A DNA stretch of 64,000 nucleotides. Origin: Algoriphagus yeomjeoni. GTDB lineage: Bacteria > Bacteroidota > Bacteroidia > Cytophagales > Cyclobacteriaceae. Position numbers and translations under genes: made by a program. The DNA lies in contig NZ_QLLK01000001.1 in assembly GCF_003259505.1 (NCBI RefSeq), forward strand, positions 372,001 to 436,000, given 5' to 3'. This document shows, piece after piece, positions 8,528-16,440 of the stretch. Position 1 is the stretch's first letter; every line of letters begins with the position of its first letter. Below the pieces are notes generated by a model. It was not told the DNA's origin and made no database searches. It was given only the letters and a program-made list of their open reading frames with translations.

Positions 8528-8622
8528 ACAATACTTGGCAACTCATGTCAATTCAATGAACCAATCCACCCTTCTCTGGTTATACTCTTTGAACTTTACT
8601 GCCTCGTGCAGCTGAAATTTCG

Positions 8623-8630
8623 TACCTTCG
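8623..8630 (+). promoter_or_regulatory. Candidate -7 box of uvrA
   Basis: TACCTTCG differs from TAnnTTTG at one base and lies 25 bases before the uvrA ATG. No SOS-type operator was recognised around it. Confidence 0.4.
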
Positions 8631-8655
8631 CCGTTTAAAATTGCCCGCCGAATAT

Positions 8656-11487
8656 ATGAGTCAAGTCACTCCTGCACAGGAAGAATACATAGAGATTTTT
8701 GGAGCCCGAGAGCATAATCTTAAAAACCTAGACCTTAAAATCCCCCGCAATAAACTTGTGGTTATTACCGGGCTTAGTGGTAGTGGAAAGAGTTCCCTAG
8801 CTTTTGATACGATTTATGCAGAGGGTCAGCGCCGGTACATGGAGTCATTTTCTGCCTACGCCAGATCTTTCCTTGGAGGCATGGAGCGCCCCGACGTGGA
8901 TAAAATTAACGGTCTCTCTCCTGTCATTGCAATCGAGCAAAAAACAACTTCCAAAAATCCCCGATCTACTGTAGGCACAGTCACAGAAATTTATGATTTC
9001 ATGCGTCTGCTTTATGCTAGAGCAGGAGATGCGTATTCTTATCTGACGGGGAAAAAAATGGTTCGCCAAACCGAAGATCAGATTATCGATTTACTATTTG
9101 AAAACTTTTCAAACAAAAAACTCTACATCCTAGCCCCAGTAGTAAAAGGACGTAAAGGGCATTACAGGGAGCTTTTTGAGCAAATTCGCAAAATGGGTTT
9201 CTCCAAAGTCCGAGTGGATGGAGTAGTAATGGAGATGGTTCCCAAAATGCAGGTGGACCGATATAAAATCCATGATATCGAGATTGTAATTGATAGAATA
9301 GTAGCTGAGGAATCCGATCGTTTTAGAATCACCCAATCTCTGAAATCGGCTTTACAGCATGGTAAAGGAGTGATCATGATTCGAGATGAGGAAGGAGAAA
9401 TTCATCATTTCTCAAAGTATTTGATGGATCCTGAGACTGGTCTGTCCTACGAAGAGCCTGCCCCAAATACCTTCTCTTTTAACAGTCCTTATGGAGCCTG
9501 TCCTACTTGTAATGGTCTTGGGATTACCGAAGAGATCACGCGGGATAGCATCATCCCAGATCCAAAGCTGAGTATCACCCGTGGAGGAATTGCGCCTCTA
9601 GGAGAGTATCGAGATATTTGGATTTTTAAGAAAATCGAAGCTATTCTGAAGCATTACAAATGCAGTATGAGTACGCCGATAGAGAAGTTACCGGAGCATG
9701 TAGTGGATATCTTGCTTAGCGGAGATAAAATAGAAGTAGCAGTCGATTCCATTAAGCATCCAGGTACTAAATGGCACACAACGTTCGAGGGTATTATCAA
9801 CTTCTTGAAGAAATATCAGGAGGGGAGTTCAGACAAAATTCAGGATTGGGTAAGTGAATTCACCATCACACAGACATGCCCTGATTGTCATGGCTATAGA
9901 CTCAAGCAGGAGGCTCTTCACATTAAAATAGACGATACGCACATTGGTCAATTGGCTGTGATGGATATTCGTTCTTTGGGCGAATGGTTTGAAGGTGTGG
10001 AAAGTCGACTTTCTGATAAGCAAAATGTGATCGCATCAGAAGTCTTGAAAGAAATTCGTAAAAGAATTGGGTTTCTATTGGACATTGGGCTGGATTACCT
10101 TTCCTTGAATAGGCCACTTCGGACACTTTCTGGTGGAGAAGCGCAGCGGATTAGGCTAGCTACTCAAATTGGTACTCAATTGGTTGGTGTACTTTATATT
10201 TTGGATGAACCGAGTATTGGTCTCCATCAGCGCGATAATGAGAAATTAATTCAAGCGCTTCAAAGCCTAAGAGATTTGGGTAATTCTGTGTTAGTTGTGG
10301 AGCACGACAAGGACATGATGCTTGCATCTGACTATGTATTGGACATGGGACCAGGAGCTGGAAGACATGGCGGCCATATTGTGTCAGATGGCACACCTGT
10401 GGAAATCCTGAAAACTACTGGGCTCACGGCCAAATACCTTGCTGGCAAGATTGGATTACCGGTTCCAAAGGAGCGAAGAACAGGTAAGGAAAGGTCACTT
10501 GAGATAAAAGGAGCAACGGGCAACAACCTCAAAAATATTGATCTCAAGCTCCCGTTGGGTACACTGATATGTATCACTGGAGTATCTGGAAGTGGAAAAA
10601 GTACGCTGATTCATGAGACACTTTACCCAATACTGAATCAGCACATCTACCATTCTAAGAAAAACCCGATGCCATACAAAAGTGTGGAAGGCTTAGAGTA
10701 TTTGGATAAGGTGATAGAAGTGGATCAATCCCCAATTGGCAGAACTCCGAGGTCAAATCCAGCGACTTACACCGGTGTTTTCTCGGACATACGTACACTT
10801 TTCACCGAGCTTCCAGAAGCTAAAATCCGAGGGTACAAGCCCGGTCGCTTTTCTTTCAATGTTAAAGGCGGAAGATGCGAAGATTGCGAAGGGGCAGGAA
10901 TGAAGCTGATCGAGATGGATTTTCTTCCAGATGTGCATGTGCCTTGTGAAACTTGCAAAGGCAAACGATATAACCGTGAGACATTAGAGATTCGATATAA
11001 AGGAAAATCAATTTCGGATGTCTTGGATATGACTGTGGAGCAAGCAGTGGAGTTTTTTGATAAGCTTCCGAAAATCCTCCGGAAAATAAAAACACTGAAT
11101 GATGTGGGCTTGGGCTATATTACCCTAGGTCAGCATGCTACTACACTTTCAGGAGGTGAGGCTCAACGGGTGAAGTTGGCTACCGAGCTTTCTAAAAAAG
11201 ATACAGGTAAGACTTTTTACATCCTTGATGAGCCTACAACTGGACTGCACTTTCAGGACATAGAATTATTGATGCTGGTAGTAAATGGATTAGTTGCCAA
11301 AGGAAATACGGTATTGATTATTGAGCATAACATGGATGTGATCAAAATGGCTGATTATATTGTGGATCTGGGGCCTGAAGGAGGAAATAAAGGTGGAACA
11401 ATCGTCGTACAAGGAACTCCTGAAAAAGTAGCTGCGACAAAAAATAGCTATACCGGTAAATTCCTGAAAATGGAATTAAATAGCTAA
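8656..11487 (+). CDS. uvrA: Excinuclease ABC subunit A
   Basis: DNA-damage recognition ATPase of nucleotide excision repair, working with UvrB and UvrC. From the ATG at 8656 it has 943 residues, the normal length. Both ABC modules are complete: Walker A GLSGSGKS (39-46) and GVSGSGKS, and two LSGGEAQR signatures (one before IRLATQIG, one before VKLATELS). Zinc-finger cysteine pairs are seen at CPTC, CPDC, CEDC and CETC. A TTG at 8641 extends the frame five codons, but the ATG fits the family. No uvrB or uvrC is in the window, as is common. A TACCTTCG element at 8623-8630 is a likely -7 box. Confidence 0.97.
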   Translation: MSQVTPAQEEYIEIFGAREHNLKNLDLKIPRNKLVVITGLSGSGKSSLAFDTIYAEGQRRYMESFSAYARSFLGGMERPDVDKINGLSPVIAIEQKTTSKNPRSTVGTVTEIYDFMRLLYARAGDAYSYLTGKKMVRQTEDQIIDLLFENFSNKKLYILAPVVKGRKGHYRELFEQIRKMGFSKVRVDGVVMEMVPKMQVDRYKIHDIEIVIDRIVAEESDRFRITQSLKSALQHGKGVIMIRDEEGEIHHFSKYLMDPETGLSYEEPAPNTFSFNSPYGACPTCNGLGITEEITRDSIIPDPKLSITRGGIAPLGEYRDIWIFKKIEAILKHYKCSMSTPIEKLPEHVVDILLSGDKIEVAVDSIKHPGTKWHTTFEGIINFLKKYQEGSSDKIQDWVSEFTITQTCPDCHGYRLKQEALHIKIDDTHIGQLAVMDIRSLGEWFEGVESRLSDKQNVIASEVLKEIRKRIGFLLDIGLDYLSLNRPLRTLSGGEAQRIRLATQIGTQLVGVLYILDEPSIGLHQRDNEKLIQALQSLRDLGNSVLVVEHDKDMMLASDYVLDMGPGAGRHGGHIVSDGTPVEILKTTGLTAKYLAGKIGLPVPKERRTGKERSLEIKGATGNNLKNIDLKLPLGTLICITGVSGSGKSTLIHETLYPILNQHIYHSKKNPMPYKSVEGLEYLDKVIEVDQSPIGRTPRSNPATYTGVFSDIRTLFTELPEAKIRGYKPGRFSFNVKGGRCEDCEGAGMKLIEMDFLPDVHVPCETCKGKRYNRETLEIRYKGKSISDVLDMTVEQAVEFFDKLPKILRKIKTLNDVGLGYITLGQHATTLSGGEAQRVKLATELSKKDTGKTFYILDEPTTGLHFQDIELLMLVVNGLVAKGNTVLIIEHNMDVIKMADYIVDLGPEGGNKGGTIVVQGTPEKVAATKNSYTGKFLKMELNS

Positions 11488-11552
11488 CGAGGGTAATAAT
11501 AAAGGGTATCCTCCTTTTATCAAATTATAAAAAAGGCCACAACTCTGTTATT

Positions 11553-11560
11553 TATCTTTG
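11553..11560 (+). promoter_or_regulatory. -7 box of the LytS-type kinase gene, nearly leaderless
   Basis: TATCTTTG is an exact TAnnTTTG match ending 7 bases before the ATG at 11568, so transcription would begin at or next to the start codon. Confidence 0.55.
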
Positions 11561-11567
11561 AGCGATT

Positions 11568-12620
11568 ATGAACAGAATTAGGCTTTATTGGTTTTTGCAG
11601 ATATTAGGCTGGGGCGGATTTGCCTTGGTCACTATAGCTTTAGCCGCTTTGACGGGCGAAATTTCTTCAGTTCAGGTTTGGGCCTTTATTGTACTAGCAG
11701 TTACCAATCTCATTTCATCGCATTTTCTTCGTCATGTAGTCAAAGAATACAACTGGTTTAAGCTGAGTATTCCTCAACTGTTATTTCAGTCTTTTCTTGC
11801 TATTGTGGCGCTTTCTCTTGCCAATTTTGTAGCGCAAATCCTTATTAATATTGCCTTTGGCATACTAAATCCCGCTGAGGATTTTAAGGTGCTGGTGATT
11901 TTGTCCAATATATTTTTGGCATTCCTGATTTTCGCGCTTTGGTTTGTTATTTACTTCTTAGTCCACTTTTTGGATAATTACAATACAACACTGAAGTATG
12001 AAGCTAAAATCAATGAAATCAGACTTAATCACCTCAAGAGTCAGCTTAATCCGCATTTTATTTTCAATGCGCTGAATAGCGTAAGGGCATTGGTGGATGA
12101 AGATCCTATAAAAGCTAAAACAGCCATTACGAGAATTTCCAATATGCTGCGCTTTTCCTTGATGATGGATAAGAAGCAAACCATTGATTTTGGGGATGAA
12201 CTAAATACTGTAAAAGACTACTTAGAACTTGAATCCATTCGTTTTGAGGAAAGGTTAAACGTTGTATATCATATCGAGGATGAGGCTTTTAGCTATAAAA
12301 TCCCACCTATGATGCTACAGACCATTGTAGAAAATGGAATAAAGCACGGGGTTTCCAACCTAGTGAAAGGAGGGACGATTGAAATCAAGTGTAGGGAAGG
12401 TTTGAACGATGATTTGTATATTCAAGTCAAGAATAGTGGACAGCTTACCCATCAGCCTACTTTGAATTCCCAGGATGAACAAGGGCACGGATTAAGTAAT
12501 ACTGTACAAAGACTGAAGTTGATATATGGAGATAAAGCAAGCTTCCGTATCTTCAACTCCGGAATTCAGTTCGTTATCACTGAAATTAAAATTCCTAAAC
12601 AAAAAGTTACATTCGAATAA
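11568..12620 (+). CDS. LytS/YehU-type sensor histidine kinase
   Basis: Membrane histidine kinase of 350 residues. Four predicted membrane segments fill residues 8-135 (about 8-30, 37-52, 70-98 and 107-132), followed by a short coiled region and the His_kinase (PF06580) domain, with the phospho-acceptor His163 in QLNPHFIFNALN. The HATPase region follows with IVENGIKHG and a late GHGLSNTVQRL. No separate extracellular sensor domain is present, so the membrane part probably senses. The partner is the LytTR regulator whose ATG is 15 bases downstream. The promoter at 11553 implies a very short leader. Confidence 0.93.
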   Translation: MNRIRLYWFLQILGWGGFALVTIALAALTGEISSVQVWAFIVLAVTNLISSHFLRHVVKEYNWFKLSIPQLLFQSFLAIVALSLANFVAQILINIAFGILNPAEDFKVLVILSNIFLAFLIFALWFVIYFLVHFLDNYNTTLKYEAKINEIRLNHLKSQLNPHFIFNALNSVRALVDEDPIKAKTAITRISNMLRFSLMMDKKQTIDFGDELNTVKDYLELESIRFEERLNVVYHIEDEAFSYKIPPMMLQTIVENGIKHGVSNLVKGGTIEIKCREGLNDDLYIQVKNSGQLTHQPTLNSQDEQGHGLSNTVQRLKLIYGDKASFRIFNSGIQFVITEIKIPKQKVTFE

Positions 12621-12634
12621 CAAACTCAAGAAAA

Positions 12635-13369
12635 ATGCGAGCCATTGTAATAGATGATGAAAGATTAGCACGTAAAGAACTGATCACCCTCTTAAATCAG
12701 CTTGAAAGTGTAGATGTAGTTGGCGAAGCGGTAAATGTAGATGACGCCAAAGACAAAATTGAACAGTTGAATCCAGATGTTATCTTTTTGGATATTCAGA
12801 TGCCTGAAAAAACTGGATTTGAGCTTTTGGAAGAATTGGACAATGTGCCCCATGTAATATTCACCACAGCCTATGATGAGTATGCTTTGAAAGCATTTCA
12901 GGTAAATGCACTTGATTATCTGTTGAAACCTATTGAGCCTAAACGTCTTGAAGAGGCAATCACAAAGCTTCAGGGTAAAATAGAAGGCTATTCCAAGAGT
13001 GAAGAGTCTACTTCCACTCAAAATCAAAAAAAGTTAACACTCGAAGATCAAGTTTTTGTCAAAGACGGCGATAGATGTTGGTTCGTAAGACTTTCTAATG
13101 TTCGCTTATTTGAATCAGATGGCAATTATATCAAAGTGTACTTTGATAACTTTAAACCAATGATTCACAAATCGCTTAATGCCTTGGACGAGCGCTTGGA
13201 TGAAAAGTCCTTTTTTCGTGCTAGTAGAAAGCACATCATTAATCTGGGCTGGGTAGAAGGTATAGAACCATGGTTCAATGGTGGCTTAGTTGTTACTTTA
13301 AGAGGAGGTGATAGAATAGAAGTAAGCAGAAGACAAGCTGCCCGATTCAAGGAAATGATGAGCTTATAA
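12635..13369 (+). CDS. LytTR-family response regulator
   Basis: Response regulator of 244 residues: receiver domain (1-115) with acidic pocket Asp7/Asp8, phospho-acceptor Asp53 (VIFLDIQMP) and the switch Lys in YLLKP, a variable linker (about 116-138), and a LytTR DNA-binding domain (about 140-242) with FVRLSNVRLFESDGNY and FFRASRKHIINL. LytTR proteins bind 9-bp direct repeats about 21 bp apart. It is the cognate partner of the LytS-type kinase 15 bases upstream. The stop is followed by about 210 bases without a clear gene. Confidence 0.94.
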   Translation: MRAIVIDDERLARKELITLLNQLESVDVVGEAVNVDDAKDKIEQLNPDVIFLDIQMPEKTGFELLEELDNVPHVIFTTAYDEYALKAFQVNALDYLLKPIEPKRLEEAITKLQGKIEGYSKSEESTSTQNQKKLTLEDQVFVKDGDRCWFVRLSNVRLFESDGNYIKVYFDNFKPMIHKSLNALDERLDEKSFFRASRKHIINLGWVEGIEPWFNGGLVVTLRGGDRIEVSRRQAARFKEMMSL

Positions 13370-13580
13370 TAATTTCATATCCAATAAAAAGCATTTGATT
13401 TCAGAGATAATTTCTGTAAATAGAGGATAATTACCGTGTTAAGCAGTAAAAATTTACTTTTCACCTCAAAACGATATCTCTGTCAGCATCTTATGAAATC
13501 GAGAACTCAAAAGGAAAATAGCCTGATTGAAGGCCTTCTAGTGAGATTCCATAGGACCGTTGAAAAACAATTATAATCTT

Positions 13581-14336
13581 ATGAAAGAAGAGCGGATATT
13601 AATCGTCGAAGACGATATCAGTATAGCAGAAAATATTCAAGAAATATTAGAGCTGCTTGGTTATGTCAATACAGACATTGCAAATTCTGCAAACCAGTGT
13701 ATCAAAATCATTAAAAAATATCGCCCGGATTTGATATTTATGGATATCAAATTAAAAGGAGATAAGGATGGAATAGAACTGGGAGAAATCGTAAAACAAA
13801 TGGTCGATGCACCTTTAGTTTACGTGACTTCTTATTCAGATCCCACCATCATAGAAAGAGCAAAAAGGATAAATCCAGCTGGGTTTATAGTAAAACCATT
13901 CAATACCAATGACATTCATGCCATTGTCGAGATTGTTCTCTATAACAAACGTACCAAACCATCCACTGAAACTGCGGCAGTCAGTACTAGCAGCGATAGC
14001 CCGTTTTTGGTGACCGATGCCGTTTTTATCAAAGCAGACAATGCGTTTGAACGAGTATCTTATGAGGATATCTATTATGTGGAGGCAAATGGAAATATGG
14101 TCACTATTTTCACAAAAAATAGAGATTATAATATTCGTAAATCCATGAAGGAAATTGAGGAGATTCTTCCTTCACAACTATTCTTAAGAGTACAAAAATC
14201 CTTCATTGTTCACCTAGGACAAATAGATAGCTTCAATACCAAAGAAATCACCCTTCGCTCTGGAGCTATGGTGCAAGTAGGTAGACAGTATTACAATAGT
14301 TTTCTGGCAAAATTGAGTACTATTACAGAAAGTTAG
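13581..14336 (+). CDS. Second LytTR-family response regulator, no adjacent kinase
   Basis: Response regulator of 251 residues from the ATG at 13581 (MKEERIL); a TTG at 13560 could add seven residues but looks less natural. The receiver has Asp55 as phospho-acceptor (LIFMDIKLKG) and switch Lys in FIVKPF, and resembles receivers of hybrid sensor systems. After a Ser/Thr-rich linker (about 122-140) comes a LytTR domain (VEANGNMVTIF, FLRVQKSFIVHL). No kinase is next to it; it may be served by the upstream LytS or by a distant kinase. It ends 10 bases before a terminator hairpin. Confidence 0.92.
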   Translation: MKEERILIVEDDISIAENIQEILELLGYVNTDIANSANQCIKIIKKYRPDLIFMDIKLKGDKDGIELGEIVKQMVDAPLVYVTSYSDPTIIERAKRINPAGFIVKPFNTNDIHAIVEIVLYNKRTKPSTETAAVSTSSDSPFLVTDAVFIKADNAFERVSYEDIYYVEANGNMVTIFTKNRDYNIRKSMKEIEEILPSQLFLRVQKSFIVHLGQIDSFNTKEITLRSGAMVQVGRQYYNSFLAKLSTITES

Positions 14337-14346
14337 AAAAACAAAA

Positions 14347-14370
14347 AGGTGGGTTAGTACCCACCTCTTT
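14347..14370 (+). terminator. Intrinsic terminator after the second LytTR regulator
   Basis: AGGTGGGT / ACCCACCT stem with a 4-base TAGT loop (14347-14366), followed by CTTT. It begins 10 bases after the stop. Confidence 0.75.
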
Positions 14371-14439
14371 CGATTAACCAATCAACCAAATCTACCCTTA
14401 CGAGTATTTATTGTATGGGAATTTCACCCAGTTAGCTTA

Positions 14440-14661
14440 TCAAAGGACCGTAGCATCGGTCCTTATTTTTTTGAATTCAAAGGCATTTTCAGTGTCTGAA
14501 TTTGAGTTGATGCCGTTATTGTAAGTTGGTTCAGTATATTCAATAAGGGCAGTATGCTGAGCAAGATTTGTTTCTACTTTAGCTTTCCAAACAATGGTAA
14601 TTGCCATTACGAAGCCCAATGCAGCACAAATGTTTTTTTGGGAAAATAGTGAAGTAATCAT
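14440..14661 (-). CDS. Doubtful small membrane-anchored protein
   Basis: A 73-codon frame with an ATG start, a plausible N-terminal hydrophobic helix (ICAALGFVMAITIVW, residues 11-25) and a polar tail rich in Asn, Thr and Glu. The composition is protein-like and it does not overlap another gene. Against it: no promoter or ribosome-binding site was found, the last codons lie inside the 14443-14464 hairpin, and I recognise no homologue family. It could be a lineage-specific small protein or chance. Confidence 0.35.
   Translation of the reverse strand: MITSLFSQKNICAALGFVMAITIVWKAKVETNLAQHTALIEYTEPTYNNGINSNSDTENAFEFKKIRTDATVL
14443..14472 (+). terminator. Plus-strand terminator with no obvious gene
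   Basis: AAGGACCG / CGGTCCTT stem with a 6-base loop (14443-14464), followed by ATTTTTTT. It sits about 75 bases past the previous terminator, so it may end a short RNA or serve as a back-up stop. Confidence 0.7.
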
Positions 14662-14724
14662 GGCAGTAATAAGTTGGTTTAATTTCTATACCAGCTATAT
14701 TCCAAAAAATGACCCAAAATGAAA

Positions 14725-14757
14725 AATGGCCTCTAAATGCTTCTAGAGGCCATTTCT
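14725..14757 (-). terminator. Intrinsic terminator of the phoH gene
   Basis: Perfect 12-bp stem AAATGGCCTCTA / TAGAGGCCATTT with an 8-base loop. On the minus strand it is followed by TTTTCATTTT. The stem is nearly symmetrical, so it could also act weakly in the other direction. It lies about 160 bases past the phoH stop. Confidence 0.82.
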
Positions 14758-14913
14758 TATATTCGTACTGAACGATACTGAACACTGGTTCCTCGGGTAC
14801 GGACAAATTATCGTACAAAAGGAGGTTACAATCTTAAAGGAAATTAAGAGGGGATTTTAAAGTATGTTCGGATTAATCGTTTCTTATTATAATCGAAATG
14901 AAAAGTTGCTCAA

Positions 14914-16260
14914 TTAGAGAAGTTCATTCGCCAGATTCGCCAACTCAGATCTTTCTCCTTTCTCTAGTTTGATATGCGCATAGAGCGGATGATCCTTCAC
15001 GCGGTCTATCAGATAGGATAAGCCATTCGACTGTGAATCTAAGTACGGCGTATCGATCTGGAACACGTCTCCAGTGAAGATGATCTTGGTGTTTTCCCCA
15101 GCTCTGGAAATAATCGTTTTGATCTCGTGCGGAGTAAGGTTCTGCGCTTCATCCACGATAAAGAAGATATTCGAAAGAGAACGGCCACGGATATAAGCCA
15201 ATGGCTGTATCACCAGCTTTTCTTGATTTACCAGCTCAGTGATCTTCTGGAATTCCTTATCGGTCTCCTTGTATTGGTTTTGGATGAACTTCAAATTATC
15301 CCAAAGCGGCTCCATGTATGGATTCAGCTTGGATTTGATGTCTCCCGGCAAATAGCCGATGTCCTTATTGCTCAACGGAACAATCGGTCGGGCTAAGAAA
15401 ATTTGCTTGTATTCTCTTCTTTGCTCCAATGCTCCGGCCAAAGCAAGTAAAGTTTTCCCTGTCCCAGCAACGCCTTGAATTGAAACTAAGCGGATATTAG
15501 GATTGGTAATCGCATGAAGTGCGAAAGTTTGCTCCGCATTTTTTGGCTTGATATTATAGGCTAATTTCTTATCCACCCGTTCCAAGACGCTTTCCTCGGA
15601 ATTGTAATAAGCCAACACAGAGTTCTTGTCGCTTTTTAAAATATAATAAGCATTGGACTTTCTCTTTCGAGTCCCCAAGACAGTTTTCGCCTCTACATAT
15701 CCCTGGTCATAAAGCTTGTTGATATGCTCAGGGTCAATATTATCAAGTATATATTTTCCTGTATTTTCAAGCTCTACTATGTTCTTGATTTTCCCAGTCT
15801 CGTAATCTTCAGCAAGTAAATCAATTGATTTGGCCTTTAGGCGAAGATTTATATCCTTACTTACCAAGATTACTTTTCTGCCTTTTTCGTGCTGTTTTAG
15901 ATACAAGGCGCAGTTTAGAATCTTGTGATCATTCTTTTCTTCACCAAAAATCTCGTTTGCATTAATCTGATTCTCCGGATTCATCAGCACCCTAAAATTC
16001 CCCCTGGTCTTCCCATTCAATGGAGTCCAATTGTGAATCATATGATCCTGCGAAAGTTTATCCAGCAATCGGATGAATTCCCGGGCCTCAAAATTCTTGG
16101 TGTCATTGCCTTTCTTGAATTGATCAAGTTCCTCCAGCACCGTGATCGGGATGACCACATCGTGCTCGGCAAAGTTCATAATGGAGTTGTGTGCGTAAAG
16201 GATCACCGAAGTATCCAGCACAAAGATTTTCCGATCTTTATCGGATTTGGCTCTAGGCAT
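14914..16260 (-). CDS. PIN domain-PhoH family ATPase
   Basis: Protein of 448 residues combining an N-terminal PIN nuclease domain (about 10-145; acidic residues Asp16 in VLDTSV, Glu43/44 in VLEELD, and later Asp111/Asp136) with a C-terminal PhoH P-loop ATPase (about 240-448; Walker A GVAGTGKT at 263-270, Walker B FFIVDEAQ, then IIFTGD). PIN-PhoH proteins act as RNA-unwinding ribonucleases in the systems studied, so RNA processing is the likely role; it is not specifically a phosphate-starvation gene. It is monocistronic, with its terminator at 14725-14757. Confidence 0.95.
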   Translation of the reverse strand: MPRAKSDKDRKIFVLDTSVILYAHNSIMNFAEHDVVIPITVLEELDQFKKGNDTKNFEAREFIRLLDKLSQDHMIHNWTPLNGKTRGNFRVLMNPENQINANEIFGEEKNDHKILNCALYLKQHEKGRKVILVSKDINLRLKAKSIDLLAEDYETGKIKNIVELENTGKYILDNIDPEHINKLYDQGYVEAKTVLGTRKRKSNAYYILKSDKNSVLAYYNSEESVLERVDKKLAYNIKPKNAEQTFALHAITNPNIRLVSIQGVAGTGKTLLALAGALEQRREYKQIFLARPIVPLSNKDIGYLPGDIKSKLNPYMEPLWDNLKFIQNQYKETDKEFQKITELVNQEKLVIQPLAYIRGRSLSNIFFIVDEAQNLTPHEIKTIISRAGENTKIIFTGDVFQIDTPYLDSQSNGLSYLIDRVKDHPLYAHIKLEKGERSELANLANELL

Positions 16261-16390
16261 GCGCAGGTAGTGTAGTGGTACTATGTGATTTAATTTAGAA
16301 AAATATTTGGGCTATTGGCAAAGTTTCAATAAGAATTTATGGTTAATTAAATGTGATCATTATCTATGCGGTTGACTATCAATCCAATAA

Positions 16391-16424
16391 AAAAAGGGCG
16401 GAATTTGTGGTTCCGCCCTTTTTG
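16391..16424 (-). terminator. Intrinsic terminator after the SNF2 helicase gene
   Basis: AAAAAGGGCGGAA / TTCCGCCCTTTTT stem with a 6-base loop. On the minus strand it runs into a T tract. It begins 17 bases past the helicase stop at 16441. Confidence 0.92.
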
Positions 16425-16440
16425 TAAAAATCCGAATTTT

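Larger units (their letters stand above)
14337..14913. other. 577-base intergenic region with three hairpins and one doubtful small ORF
   Basis: This gap between the convergent LytTR and phoH genes holds three terminator-like hairpins, listed separately: 14347-14370 (after lytTR), 14443-14472 (plus strand, not assignable to a known gene) and 14725-14757 (phoH end, minus strand). A 73-codon minus-strand frame lies at 14440-14661. Nothing else is recognisable; there is no tRNA-like fold visible by eye. Confidence 0.6.

Noticed and set aside
13493..13576. A 27-codon plus-strand frame just before the second LytTR gene
   Set aside because: No ribosome-binding site, no recognisable leader-peptide pattern; chance length.
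14579..14818. A 79-codon minus-strand frame
   Set aside because: It runs through the phoH terminator stem, so it is unlikely to be transcribed as a gene.
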